A program made the position numbers and the translations under genes. This document shows positions 12,091 through 23,827 of a DNA stretch of 64,000 bases, in pieces; within the stretch, counting starts at the first letter, position 1, and the number at the start of each line of letters is the position of its first letter. The notes below the pieces were generated by a model. That model worked only from the letters and a program-made list of their open reading frames with translations, ran no database searches and was not told the origin of the DNA. The stretch comes from Romanomermis culicivorax (Eukaryota > Nematoda > Enoplea > Mermithida > Mermithidae): NCBI GenBank assembly GCA_963922205.1, contig CAWUHX010000223.1:310001-374000 (forward strand), given 5' to 3'.

Positions 12091-12364
12091 TCAGCATTCC
12101 ATTTCTCTTCGGGATTTCGTGAACTATTTTGTTGCACAGTTTTTTCTCTTCTCACTGACATGGTTAGCTGAAAAATAGGTTGGGCACGATTTTTACAAAA
12201 AATTATTGCGTTAAACAATAACTTTTTATCAAACTTTTCTCGCCTAAAACTTTTCCGCAGTTTTCAGTATGTCTCTAGTAAAAAAAATTTTTTGTGCCAT
12301 TGGCACAAATTTTTTTGGCTTCTTGTGCCAATTGGCACAAATGTCCGTGATAAAAAAAAACGCT

Positions 12365-14298
12365 GCTTAGACGACGAGCCCGGCCCCCGCGCGGCGGCGC
12401 GGCGCCACAAAATTTTGAGGTTTATGCGCCGCATGTACCTTACCGAGTTGAAAATCCCAAATTTTTTTCGCTATTTGGAGAAACAGCCAAAATTTTTATC
12501 GAATTGCCAGATTTTTTCGCTAAAAAACTGCGATGTGGCAAGGCAAAAATGTTACGACTTTTCGACTAGACGGGAAATCGAGCGAATAGTTGTCCTACAG
12601 TAAACTGTGCGTTGGATAGAAAAAAACAACAAAAGGTGCATCATGTTTGTCAAACAACAAAAAACAAAAGCTCCTCGATCTGATCACATGATAAATTGCA
12701 GAAATAGAAAATTTCGAGTGAAAACTTTCTGACAATCAACTAATATTAAGCAAAAATTATTTAATTTCAATACAGAGTCTAAACTGTGTCACTAGATGAA
12801 CCTGCAGTAGACCTTGCAGTCAGCAAGCAGATTTCTGCTCGAGTTTTCAGTATCTGACCTTAATCGTACCTCCCGCGTGCTGACAAAACAATACCAGTTA
12901 CCATGTCGAGCACATATAACAATACGCACAATTAAAATACAAAAAACAGAGTAAAAAGGTGCATGTCAGCTCTGCATAAGTTTGAAAATTATGAAGAGTG
13001 AAAAATACATCGTCACATACAACTTGAGCATACAGAAAAGTGTTATGTAATTTTATCATTTGCCTATCTGTGTTCGCTTTTCCTTGCTCTACCTGTACAC
13101 TGTAACAGTTCTTACACAGAACGGGGTGGCTGCATTATCACTACTCTATAGCCCTGCATTGGCTCCTGTGACACTGCCGGAGCACCAGCCACATTAATCG
13201 AGCTCTGGACCTGTGACTACTTGGACAACTGTAGGAGGGCGCCAATCGACTGCAGTGTAAACTCGTCAGCTTTTCAAAGTGATTCACAAGAAAGCATCGT
13301 TTCAGAGTTTAAAGTTGGGCGAAGGTTCACAACATCAAAGATTACACTCGCAGCAAGTTTGTGAAAAAGTTAGTTGTTGTTTTGTTTGTCTCAGTGAGTG
13401 GTCGGTTTTTTGTGAGGCTCTGTGCATTGCTAGTAAAATCCAAACTGAATGTGTGGTCTAAGTTGAGTCAAACTATTTAGTACATAGTTTGAGTATTGGG
13501 GTACAACTCCTAGAAGGATAGGCTAGGGCGTTCTGAGTTTCAGCATCGGAAAACCTTGAACAATGAAGGAAAGTTCTGTGGATTGATGACATAGCGGTCT
13601 ATATGACCTTGTCAATCTCCAGCATTCCACATACTTCTATCTCCATTACGCATTTGTAAATGCATGATAGGACACAACATCAGGTCAATGGGTTCAGAGA
13701 AAAATCCAGGATTGAACCCTTTTGAGCATTATCAGTGCAATAACATCAGAAGTGAAATTGATCAGGGCACATTATCTCAGACACATTTTCTGCATTAATT
13801 CATCTGAAATTATCCATTTTTCATCAAATTTTGTTCTAATTTTCTTTTTATTGATTTTTGACATGAGATTTTCTCAATTTTTAGCATAAAATTTTCAATA
13901 TATCAATTCAACTAATAATTCCGAGATACATGTCAGAAAAACAGTTTTACTATAATTTTTCCATTAACTGGTCCACATGCGCCCTATGTGGAATGTTCTT
14001 TGCTCCAACTTTCTATAATCATCATCAGCTACACATGTGCAGTTTTGATTATTTTTAGTTTTAATACACAAGCGAAGAACTGAACCCTTCAACATTTCTC
14101 GCTCGAAAATTATGTTTACGCATCTGCCGAATAATTTTCACTGGAATAGAAAATAAGTTCTACATATTGTATAGTTGAAAATTTTATCTACAAGTATAAA
14201 ATAATCTCATACCTGACACTGACAACATTTTTTCATTTTACGAAAATATGGCGGCCAATCCACTCAATGATTTAGCGCTCGATGGATCAATTAATTAA
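12365..14298. other. No gene recognised
   Basis: Mixed AT-rich sequence with one GC-rich patch at 12365-12405. The phrase AGTGTTATGTAATTTT near 13035 resembles sequence at about 20060 downstream of the Penelope-like remnant. An upstream exon of the toxin-like gene may lie near the right end, but I could not place it. Confidence 0.4.
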
Positions 14299-14355
14299 GC
14301 GATCAATCAACATTTTGAACATTTTCCACTGGATCAAAATTTATTCCACAATAAT

Positions 14356-17300
14356 TTGTACAAAGTTTATCATGTTCTATTCGTTTTGGGTCTTTTGAGT
14401 TCAATCGTCAGTAACGTTCGAGCAAGGGCGAAGAAACACATTTTTGTTCGACGTATGGAGAACAATTTGCGTATATTCGCTTTTGTCGGCAGCAAGGTAC
14501 ATTTCCATAATATTTTCTATGATGAACCAACAATTGACAGGGAGATTAGTTGGCAGATTGTTACACCAAATGAACTCAGGTCTCTTCAAAAACTAAATAA
14601 TGATTTTAATCTAAAAATGGCGAAACATTTACCTATTCAAAATTATTTGTATGGTTTAAATGTAAATCAGGATGAGAGATTTTCCATTGATTTGCTGTTA
14701 TTAGGTTATAAATCATTGAAACCTAAAGAAATTTCCCAAATGCCTTTAGAGCAAATGTTGGGAAATAATTTAATAGATTCTGATCATTCAGTTGAATTAC
14801 ATAGCATACCCAGCAACAAAGATGTATTTTTCTTTATCAAAGATACACGAAAATCATTTTCGTTGAAAAATTTAATGACAACAATAGGTTACATATACCC
14901 AATTGAGGCCCTAGATCATTTTACGCAGAATGAGCCTATTGCCAAAGCAGGCTACATGCAAGGATTTGTTTTCAAAAGTATTCCCGATTCATATTATACT
15001 AAACTACGTGAAAGTCCTTTACCCATGGTATCTTTCAATGATGGTGTCCTTTCGATATGTCTGCCATTGGTTGTCGAACCAAATGAATTCGCAATGTTCA
15101 ATTTTGGGCGCAAAAACCAAGCTGCTCATCGTTTGTTGTTCGGAACCAAAAATGAAGATTTGATAATACATCAGGTAAATATCGACACTGAAAGTACAAA
15201 CGAATACAAAGACATGGATACCAGAATAATCAAATTTGCCTTGGGCAATATTCTCGATCATATGCGGCAGGATATTCTTGTAGCTAAAGATTTCACCCAT
15301 TTGCAAGACTATGTGAATACCATTCACGGATTTCTCAGGTGTTTTGATGCATCCAATGTCGAACCAGATACACTAAAAGCTTTCCTACTTGGACTTCTGA
15401 AAACATCACCTGATTTAAATGCACGCTACGCGTTCAAACACCACAACGATGAATTGTCCATAGAAGCACTATTTCTCAAACATGGACCATTAGAATATTT
15501 GTTAACGTTTGATCAAACTGGACAAACATATCCAAATATGGGATCAGTGGACACTTTTTCCAAGCTTGAAAATGACATGTTACATCTGAATTTAGCTGTA
15601 TCGAGCGAAAGATTGGAAATTTCAACATCCGCAACATCTTTTAAAGAAGCAGCAAAAATCTTTGATTTCGACTATGGTAATTCTTTCAATTTGAAAAATG
15701 TACTAGAACAAGCAGTCAAAAATGACGAACTGGTACGATTTGGCCCAATAAGGAAACATTTGGAACTGATTTTTCATAATCTAGTGGGCGAATCGATGCG
15801 CATTACGGAAGTTCAAACAGACTTTGGATATTACCTGGCTGGTTTGTTGGCGCATTTCAAATATATGCAACAACACAGCACAACACTCGAAATGATGGCC
15901 CGTGGAATGGGTATTGTTGTTCCAGTCCAAGTTGACAATGAGGAGCATAGTATTTTGATATATATCACATGGCGGCATTTAGGCAACAATATTGCTGAAT
16001 TGATCGTGCCATTTGGAAAAATTAGCCCAACCCATTCTCTGAGTATAGCTTATGACCTAAAAACCAAGACAATTGCCTTGTTCGGTTTAAATTCAAATAC
16101 AGCCAAATTGAATACCGAAAATGTAGAAAGTGTCTGCCAGAGAGGTTCTCGACGAAAACGGGGTTCTTCATCAGCGTGTTCATATTTCTACAATGAAGAA
16201 GAAAATCAAATCATTGTCGATGATGAAGCAATCAAGAATGCCATTGAAACCAAGGAACCTGTGTTGAATGAGCATTTATCCCGCATCTACGAATTGACTG
16301 GTAAAATACAAATGGGGTTCCTTGCCAGAGATTTTGTAGGCGATTTAGTACAAGGTGATACAAAGGCGTTGGTGCGAGATGGGTTTTTCTTTGGTGGCAA
16401 CCTACTCGCTCAAAAAGTTGGATCCATGGCGGCTGAGTATGGAGAAAAAGTGGCTAGCAAAGCCTTGAGCAGAAGCGTAATGTCTTTCGGACTTTGTCTA
16501 CCAAAACTGGCTTTTGATGGATATATGGCATATCAAATGGTTCTGCAGATAAAGAACAATGATACAGTTGGGGCTGTAACCACAGGTGCCTTTATGGCAA
16601 TTGACATGGCAGAATGTGCCTTACAGGCTTTGGTTACATTTGGTCTTATCACCCTGAACCCTTTGGTTTTGCCAGTTATGGCCATAGCAAGCACATTACT
16701 ATTGATAGGCATGAATGTCTATGATGCTATGAAAAAAGTCAAGGAAATTGACCACGTTGTTCACTTATCATCGGAAGAATACACTTACGAATTCGTTCGA
16801 GAATTTTTCCATGCAGGCACCGATGCTTACATTCAACATGTGATGGATGAAAAACAAGCCAATGAATATATTGTATCTAAACTATCCAAAAATTATCCAA
16901 ATATAAAACGTTTTTTGATCAGTGCAGCCATCATGAAAGAAGATAAAAGCATATCTTTTATTGATGACAATGAAATAGATTCGTCTAAAATGCACACTTT
17001 CCGCGAGAGGAGTAGAGCCATGCCAGAAGTGACCAATGCCCAATCAATCTTTTGCACAATGAGTGAAGAGCCACATGAAAAATCCATGTTTCAGAAAATT
17101 GTTGATTATGCATTGTATTCCAATGTGTGGTATACACTGATGATTCTACTCAATAGAAAAACTTCGCAACAGTTCCAAGATTTCTATTGCCACAATGCAT
17201 ATGGCATTTCAATGCTGAATGCCAGCCATTCAGAAAAAACCATGTTCCTCTTGTTTGATGGAAATGACAACGTCACTGGCTTTCAATATGCATCAAATAT

Positions 17301-18864
17301 TTTCCAGATTGGAAATGGTTCAAAATTAATTCTAGGTGGTGACCATGATGATTATTTTAAGTTGACTGGCAGTGAAATGACTGGATCCTTGGATGGTGCA
17401 AATGGTTATGACACTGTAGATTTCAGTGAGTATGGACATAATAAATTAGTTTCTATCAGAGGAAATGTTGTCAAGCTATTTCAAGGAGGAGAAACATTCT
17501 CATTGAAAAATATTGAAAGCATTGTTGGTCGTCCAAACACATCGGATATTATATACATTTGTAATGAGAATAGGATTGATCTGGGTGGTTCATTGAATAA
17601 TCCTGATCAAATTTTTATCATTGAAAATGAGGATGAAAAATGTCTGCCACCAACTAATTTGACCATCTATTTGCGGAAGGATACCCATGTAACCTGTACT
17701 TCAGAGGAAGCTAAAGTCACATATTTGGTGGACGAAGATAGCAAAGGTACTGTAGAAACTGAAAGTGGTTCGCATCACTTCTACTTCCAGGGTTTGAAGC
17801 TGACTGATACTGAAATAGTTGAGTTTAATGGCACTAGCTTCTCTTTTGAATTTGGTTCAAATGGAGGACAATTGACTATAAATGACGCATCAAATGTAAG
17901 CATGAAATTTGAAGATCACATTCGAATGAGACTGTTGAATGGTACTTTTGTGGCCTATTTGGATGGACAAGAGTCTGTATTCCACATTATCGAAAAATAC
18001 AGTCAATATATAGAAAAAAATCCATTCATGACTCTAGTTGCAAACACTAGTGAAGGAATGATTGTGTTGAATCATAATCGTCATTCAATCCAAGTAAATA
18101 ACATAACAAAACAAATAAACATAATTGTTGACAATGACAACACAAATGATCATCTCGTGGGCCATGAAAATGCCGAAAATTACTTCCTCCTATTCAGTAA
18201 TCTGAGCATGATTGGCTTGCGAACAATTGATTTAAAAATTCATACTTGTGGTGGATTTTGTCACATTGATTTGAATAATTTTGCTAGATTCATTCAAAGT
18301 TCAACAAATGGTGATTTTGGCTTGCAAGTACTGGCTGAAAAATCTGGCCAAAATGTCAAATTGGAACTTCAAAAAGTGCCAAATAAAGTTTCCGGAAGAG
18401 GTAATAGTCTAGGAAAGATAACCATAATAAATGGTATGAATTTCACATCATTAATCAATATTCATATCTATGGCACAAATGTAATAAAATTGATTAACCA
18501 CAAAATCATTGTTCAATCATTGCCAATTGAAACCAATCAATCTGTGATAGTAATTTTACCTGGTCAACTAGATTTCTATGCTAATCCCTTTATTGACAGA
18601 GTTTCTGAAAATATGGAACCATATTTCTTAAATGGCACCCTGATGCTCACAAATGCCTTGAGTTTGGAATCGTCAGATTTAAACTATACCACCATATTGT
18701 TGAGCGATTTTCTGATCTACAAAAACAAATATCAAACCATACAATTGGAATTTGTAGACCGAAACATGCAATTGAAACATTTTTATGCGCTGTCGACAAT
18801 GGATGGGATGAATATTGATATGTTTTGGAAGAAGTTACTGTTATCAAATTTGAGCAAGGAATGA
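14356..18864 (+). CDS. Large secreted toxin-like protein with RTX-like motif, single long exon
   Basis: One open frame of about 1,502 codons without introns. The codon at 14356 is TTG and the first in-frame ATG is at 14455. However, codons 5-20 form a signal-peptide-like hydrophobic core ending in NVRA, so the true ATG is probably on an upstream exon or mutated. Counting from 14356: a furin-type basic site RGSRRKRG lies at ~596-603. Hydrophobic helical stretches lie at ~710-730 and ~736-791, as in membrane-inserting toxins. An RTX/haemolysin-like Gly-Asp region lies at ~985-1025 (LGGDHDDYF, GSLDGANGYDTVDF). The tail is beta-rich with many Asn-X-Ser/Thr sites. Bacterial and arthropod-associated toxin-like proteins share such architecture. 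Horizontal origin and any toxic role are inference. The frame is intact, with no internal stop. Confidence 0.7.
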   Translation: MYKVYHVLFVLGLLSSIVSNVRARAKKHIFVRRMENNLRIFAFVGSKVHFHNIFYDEPTIDREISWQIVTPNELRSLQKLNNDFNLKMAKHLPIQNYLYGLNVNQDERFSIDLLLLGYKSLKPKEISQMPLEQMLGNNLIDSDHSVELHSIPSNKDVFFFIKDTRKSFSLKNLMTTIGYIYPIEALDHFTQNEPIAKAGYMQGFVFKSIPDSYYTKLRESPLPMVSFNDGVLSICLPLVVEPNEFAMFNFGRKNQAAHRLLFGTKNEDLIIHQVNIDTESTNEYKDMDTRIIKFALGNILDHMRQDILVAKDFTHLQDYVNTIHGFLRCFDASNVEPDTLKAFLLGLLKTSPDLNARYAFKHHNDELSIEALFLKHGPLEYLLTFDQTGQTYPNMGSVDTFSKLENDMLHLNLAVSSERLEISTSATSFKEAAKIFDFDYGNSFNLKNVLEQAVKNDELVRFGPIRKHLELIFHNLVGESMRITEVQTDFGYYLAGLLAHFKYMQQHSTTLEMMARGMGIVVPVQVDNEEHSILIYITWRHLGNNIAELIVPFGKISPTHSLSIAYDLKTKTIALFGLNSNTAKLNTENVESVCQRGSRRKRGSSSACSYFYNEEENQIIVDDEAIKNAIETKEPVLNEHLSRIYELTGKIQMGFLARDFVGDLVQGDTKALVRDGFFFGGNLLAQKVGSMAAEYGEKVASKALSRSVMSFGLCLPKLAFDGYMAYQMVLQIKNNDTVGAVTTGAFMAIDMAECALQALVTFGLITLNPLVLPVMAIASTLLLIGMNVYDAMKKVKEIDHVVHLSSEEYTYEFVREFFHAGTDAYIQHVMDEKQANEYIVSKLSKNYPNIKRFLISAAIMKEDKSISFIDDNEIDSSKMHTFRERSRAMPEVTNAQSIFCTMSEEPHEKSMFQKIVDYALYSNVWYTLMILLNRKTSQQFQDFYCHNAYGISMLNASHSEKTMFLLFDGNDNVTGFQYASNIFQIGNGSKLILGGDHDDYFKLTGSEMTGSLDGANGYDTVDFSEYGHNKLVSIRGNVVKLFQGGETFSLKNIESIVGRPNTSDIIYICNENRIDLGGSLNNPDQIFIIENEDEKCLPPTNLTIYLRKDTHVTCTSEEAKVTYLVDEDSKGTVETESGSHHFYFQGLKLTDTEIVEFNGTSFSFEFGSNGGQLTINDASNVSMKFEDHIRMRLLNGTFVAYLDGQESVFHIIEKYSQYIEKNPFMTLVANTSEGMIVLNHNRHSIQVNNITKQINIIVDNDNTNDHLVGHENAENYFLLFSNLSMIGLRTIDLKIHTCGGFCHIDLNNFARFIQSSTNGDFGLQVLAEKSGQNVKLELQKVPNKVSGRGNSLGKITIINGMNFTSLINIHIYGTNVIKLINHKIIVQSLPIETNQSVIVILPGQLDFYANPFIDRVSENMEPYFLNGTLMLTNALSLESSDLNYTTILLSDFLIYKNKYQTIQLEFVDRNMQLKHFYALSTMDGMNIDMFWKKLLLSNLSKE

Positions 18865-18959
18865 TTTATTTTAAGTGAAGTTGATTTGTTCTTTTTCAGA
18901 TATTTTTTATATTTTATATTTCAATTTTTTTATTAGGTGTTTTGAGAATTGTGTTTTGC

Positions 18960-18965
18960 AATAAA
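18960..18965 (+). terminator. AATAAA polyadenylation signal
   Basis: AATAAA lies about 95 bp after the stop codon of the toxin-like gene, in a T-rich 3' region. Confidence 0.65.
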
Positions 18966-19519
18966 CTGAGTTTTTTAAGTGATAATCTGTATTCTGTGGT
19001 GAAATCTGAAATTTAAACTTTTTCCAAAAATGTGTAATGAGAGTTTCTTAGCATACTGTAGTCAAGTGTTGTTTGGCAGAAATACTAAAGGTTTGGTCAT
19101 CAATAATAACAATGGAATCATCTAGAAAGAATAAATCTGGCAACACTGCTCAATTTCTACGGTCTAAAGCTGTGGCTGTAGATGGGCTCATTAGGTGCTC
19201 ACAAATTAGGGCCAAAATCCAATGAGTAGATATCCTAATCCAAAGCATTTCAATTTTGCATGTTCTGTGTATGGATTTTCATTTCATCATGCATGAACAA
19301 AATTTCCCAGATAATGACTACACCAGGTTTGGGTGCTTTTCAAGGCATTTTGATTTCTTTTATTTCAAAAAATTTGTCCTACTAACTTGCTAGTTATATA
19401 CTTTGTATTATAATGTACATCCACATGATAGGCAAGAACAAGGTTCGACTAGTTGCCACAAGTGAAAACACAATCAGGAAAAGAGTCAGCAAAGTAGTAC
19501 CAGCTAGAAACAAAAAAGA
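18966..19519. other. No gene recognised
   Basis: Intergenic sequence. Its last ~80 bp may be the degraded upstream part of the Penelope-like frame that follows (NKKDMRGVVY-like reading just before 19540). Confidence 0.4.
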
Positions 19520-19865
19520 TATGCGGGGTGTAGTATACTAAGTACCCATGGCTCCATGTTTGAAAGTATACATAGGAGAAACTGCCAGAACACTTAAGAC
19601 CCATATTGCAGAATACACCAATGCCCTGAGCCTTGAGAAAAGTGGTGTAGCAGAACATTGCCTATCATGTGGATGTACACCTGATTTTGACAATACCATC
19701 ATACTTTTCCAAGAGCCTGATGCCTACAAAAGGTAGATCAGAGAAACCATTGAGATGGAAAAAGTGGGGCCAAAAAATGTAGGTAGTAAGAGCATTGAAA
19801 AAAGCCGCATATGGAACCAAGCATTCCTTAGAAGGGCAACAGACAGGAACCCAAATCTGAACTAG
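19520..19865 (+). pseudogene. Penelope-like element remnant, GIY-YIG endonuclease end (copy 1)
   Basis: The translation contains KVYIGETARTLKTHIAEYT and VAEHCLSCGCTPDFDN, followed after a stop by a SKSIEKSRIWNQAFLRR-like tail. This is the arrangement at the C-terminus of Penelope-like retroelements: the YIG motif, then a conserved His/Cys stretch. Stop codons break the frame and no reverse transcriptase is attached, so the copy is dead and 5'-truncated. Related copies lie at 55090-55290 and 59280-59590. Confidence 0.75.
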
Positions 19866-19911
19866 CACCCCTTAGTCAGCATATATAGAACTTGCAAACA
19901 AATTACTACTG

Positions 19912-19985
19912 GCCCCAATGGCCCAGTGGTAGGGCTATAGACTCTCAATCAAACGACCAGGGTCCAATTCCCTTCACCTGCAAAT
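19912..19985 (+). repeat. Degenerate tRNA-like sequence after Penelope-like copy 1
   Basis: TGGCCCAGTGGTAGGGC resembles a tRNA A box and GGTCCAATTCC a B box, with spacing like a tRNA. The T stem is poor, so this is a tRNA-derived repeat rather than a tRNA gene. Confidence 0.5.
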
Positions 19986-20059
19986 TTTGTAAAAAAAGAG
20001 TTCACTGTCACCTGAGGAAGACTACAGAAATTCATTCATTGTGACCATATAGGCAGAAT

Positions 20060-20932
20060 AAAAGTGTTATATAATTTTTATGGGATTGTAAGGCCAAGAA
20101 ATGGAGAATCATTATGTTATACACAAATCGCAAACAACCTTTGGCCAAAAAGTGTAAAAACTGCAGCAAGAAACGAGATTAATTATGACAACAAAAAAAC
20201 AACTTTTATGTTCCAGGAAACCAGTAAGTTATCTTAGATGCACCAGAGAATTTGAAAATTTTTGCTCAAATGATGATGAATTTCTACATCAAATTTTTCT
20301 TGACATTTTTAAATTTTTCCTACAAAAGGATGAATAAAAAAACAAGAATATCCCAATAAGATGTAGTGCACATTTATTCATTCATTTATTGTACTATTCA
20401 GTATATTACAATTGTATGTTGTGTTAGATAGCCTTATTAACCCTTACTTGTCCAGATATACTTGTATGATGAATACTTCTATTTGAAGCACTGTGTATTT
20501 TTTTATCTAGGCACCATAGAAAGATGCTCTATATCGTGTTGAATTTGCAGCTCAAACAGCATCTAAACTGTTTGAACTTCCTGATTGTATACTGTAGTTC
20601 AGATGCAGAAAATTCAATTCCCTCACGCCAGCCCTAAATTTTTCTGTTTCTTTTCGGATTTTCCCCCTCTCCACAACTTTTCATGACAAGTTAAGAATTT
20701 TGGTCGATGCAGCGTGGAAATTCAGCCATTTTTGCGCAGAGTATGTTTTATTTTGTTGGAATCCATTTTTTACTCGATTTTCTAGATTTTTTTGAATTTT
20801 TCAATTTTTTGGTAAATCTATTCTTATCATGTCCAAACAAACTGCATCTCAGAGGCTGTGTGAAGGCAAATTTTCGGACGAATTCGATACTCTTGGTGCC
20901 AACATTGGATGATGGTGAGGAAATTCTATTGG
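20060..20932. other. No gene recognised
   Basis: AT-rich intergenic sequence. The open frames at 20707-20940 run into the solo LTR and show no recognisable protein. Confidence 0.4.
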
Positions 20933-21484
20933 TGTTGTAGTGTGTTTCGGCCAATTTTGTCGTTTTTTGTCAAATTTGCACATGAGGCCCGCAAGTACCA
21001 AGTGGAGCGAGCAATGCGGACCATCAACAGTCGTCTTACTGTAGCGCACGTTGGTACGTGCGCGCTGGCTCTCTCAATGTGCATTATTCATGTATGTTTT
21101 ATAACGTTTGCCCCATTAGTTATTTTTCTCCTTACTTGCTGCCTCCCTGCACGCACATCTTCATTTGTTTTTCTCTCAGTGCGTGGGACTGAACCGTTCG
21201 TATTCTCGGCCCATCTCCTTTGTAAGTAAGTGTGTTTCTATTGCATAAGATAAAAAGTGTAGAAAGATCTCCTTTGCCTCTCTGGTATTTATCTAATTTG
21301 GGAGACAATTAAGGAAGCATCTTTTCCTTAATTGGTAGGGTTATTAGTGTCGGGTTTAGGAACTATTAATTAAGTTAATCCGGTAAGCGTGGGCCTGGGA
21401 AATACGTACATTAAGGACGAACCCTGGGATTCCAATCCTGCCTGAACTCAAAGCCGAAGCCCAGACATTTCCGCAAATACAACA
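20933..21484 (+). mobile_element. Solo LTR, family A, copy 1
   Basis: A 552-bp segment starting TGTTGTAGTGTGTTTCGGCC and ending AAATACAACA. It is colinear with the copies at 26844-27397 and 53060-53616 (shared blocks include GTAGCGCACGT and ACATTAAGGACGAACCCTGG). No clear target duplication remains here. Confidence 0.75.
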
Positions 21485-22469
21485 TTAGCATTAGAAGATT
21501 AGGAACAGCAACGTTCAACATGCTAAATGTTGCTTAATTATCGGCTGATACGAGGATTGGACAAATAATACTTGGTATCTGAATATTTGGATGGAATTGG
21601 AAGCAGAATACTCACATTGGAAGATGAATACTCGGAATATGAATATTGGAAATATATTTTTTCAAGTTTATAATATAAATTTTATAAAGCAGACATCATC
21701 TGTACAGCACTGAATTATGATGGAAATTTTCCTCAGAAAATGGGGTAATTATCACCTCAACAGACAAGTAAGGGTTAAACATAGCTATTTACTAGCTAGT
21801 ATTCCAGTTGAATATTCACCCATTATTCCAAGGCTAATCTATTTTCAGCTTAATCCAGTCATTATTCAAGACTCAACAGTGGTCAATTTATCTCTGATTC
21901 ATAAATTTTCAAGAAACAAGCAAAACTTTTGAAAATTTCTGACAAAAAAAAACATTTTCAAAAATGGCAAAAATGAAAAAGTCAGGTTGAATAGACAATT
22001 CATTGCTTGGAAACAGTTATCAGACCCTATACTGATGTTTATCATTGTTTTTATCTCAAGAAGCTTCCGGCAAGGAGTCTCCCCTGAAAGCTTTAAAAAA
22101 AATTCTTCAAAATCCAAATGTTAAACAAGAGATTTGAATGAATTTTGAAGATCAAAAATTGTGCATGTTTTAGTGAAGAAAATTTAGCAAAACAGGATGG
22201 AACTTGAGAAATTCTTTAATTAAAAATTTTTGGCTCCCAAAATTTCAATTTTGCTCCTAATAATTTAGTCCTAGGGGCTATTCGGCTCCTGGTTTTCAAA
22301 CCTAAAAAAGCCTGATATGACTTAACATAATAATTGAGTTATATGGACCCTGATACTGTTGGTCAGAAAAATACTGAAAAATTTTGAACTTTTAAATGAA
22401 ACATGTCAATTTTTGAACAAAAAAAAAGGTCAAAAACGTCAATTTTCTCCATGCTTTACACCATGAATA
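21485..22469. other. No gene recognised
   Basis: AT-rich sequence with no supported exon, tandem array or element end. Confidence 0.4.
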
Positions 22470-22700
22470 TGTTGCAGTTGCTGTAGGTGCACGTGTTCGA
22501 GGTGCGCATGTGGCCTGGATGCGGGCATAGTGGCAGGGAGTAACAAAATTTGAAAAGATTTTTGTTGCCACTGTTTTGCATGCTTTTTACCTATTTTTCA
22601 TATGCATTTTTTGATTGAATTGGATGCAACATGCTTTGGTCATTACTTTTTTATTATTTTTATATTTGTATTGACATCACGTATGTGTTTTAAATTGTGA
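22470..22700 (+). repeat. Family B LTR-like repeat, 5' part only
   Basis: Starts near CTGTAGGTGCACGTG and includes GTTGCCACTGTTTTGCATG, colinear with the left third of the copies at 26010-26520 and (inverted) 62650-63165. The right two thirds are absent. Confidence 0.5.
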
Positions 22701-23827
22701 TCTTTTGTTTGTAATACTAATCTTTTTAAAATGTTTGTTGCATTTTACTCTGCCAAATTTTTGACCTATAGTAAACTTCTACCAAATTTTTTTAGGATAA
22801 AGTAAATCCATACCCTTGTAACGTACCTGCTAACGCAGTACTGTAAATATGTAGAATACATTATGTGACATTTGTTTATTAAATATTATTTCATTTCGTA
22901 ATTTTATCGTCTCAAGGGTGTCTGGGATTCACACCCAAACATTCCTGTAAAGTTATGTGAAGTACTTTATTTTGATCCTTCCACACCCCGGTAGCCACTA
23001 TTGACCCAATTAAGACGCCCCAATTAATTTGCACAACGGCAGCTGGTCCCCTAGAATCTACATTAAAGTACACATTCCACGGCTACTGTAATTCCCCATA
23101 AAAATCGTAAACAACACCTGCACATGGTAAAAAGTAAAAGCCCCCACCAGACAGTAGTCTCAAGTGGGACGGTAGCGATGGTCCCACAAAAAATGTGTAC
23201 ACAGAGGAAATAGATACAGAAAGCATGCACAGAACCACAGAGGTGTGGCTAAAGGCCCACCGTAGGAAGCGAGCATAGGGAAGACACAAAAAGCATACAG
23301 TACTAGGAAAGCATTGGAGGGCGTGACCAAATTAGCGAGGATAACGAAGCAGGAAGCGGGGATTGGCGGAAGAAGATGGACAGAAGCAAGACCTCCCGGG
23401 GACGCTGAGGGAGTGGCCAAAGAAGCCATATTTAAAGAGAAGCAAAGCATGATTTAGTGAGTTCGTGTCGAATTTAGATTTTTAAAACTCGTTTTATTTG
23501 CAAGCGCAGTCAATCCTCATTTGCAAAGCCATTTGTTGTATACGAAAGCAGTTTAAACCCAATCCGTTTTCCCCATTTGCAAGCTGAACGCGTGTTTTTG
23601 ATTTTTGTTGTCCACGACTGAATCAGCCGTCGATTGTTTTACCGTATTTGCGTTGTTTACCGTATCCCCCGCCACTGCCCTACTGTAACCACCATCCATT
23701 TTTGGATAAAGTAAAGTGCTTCTAAAACTGGTCATTACACCCTTTTTTTGCATGTATGAGTGGTTGCAAGTTTTTTGTGTTTGTCTAATTAACAGGTTGT
23801 CCACATACACGTAATGGGGCTCTGGGG
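22701..23827. other. No gene recognised
   Basis: Contains several short frames (for example minus strand 23083-23450 and 23553-23810) with no recognisable domain or start and splice support. Probably old repeat material. Confidence 0.4.

Larger units (their letters stand above)
10062..12364. mobile_element. Poly-T-ended CAGTG elements with TGCCAATTGGCA palindromes (hAT-like, tentative)
   Basis: CAGTGTTTTTTTTTGTGCCA starts occur at about 10062 and 11335, each followed by a nearly identical block of ~110 bp containing TGGTTTTTGGCAC and GGCTGGTCAAACA. The right end at about 12364 reads AAAAAAAAACGCTG, the inverse of CAGCGTTTTTTTTT, next to two GTGCCAATTGGCAC-like palindromes. The ends suggest a non-autonomous DNA transposon. 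No transposase is visible and no clear target duplication was found. Confidence 0.4.
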
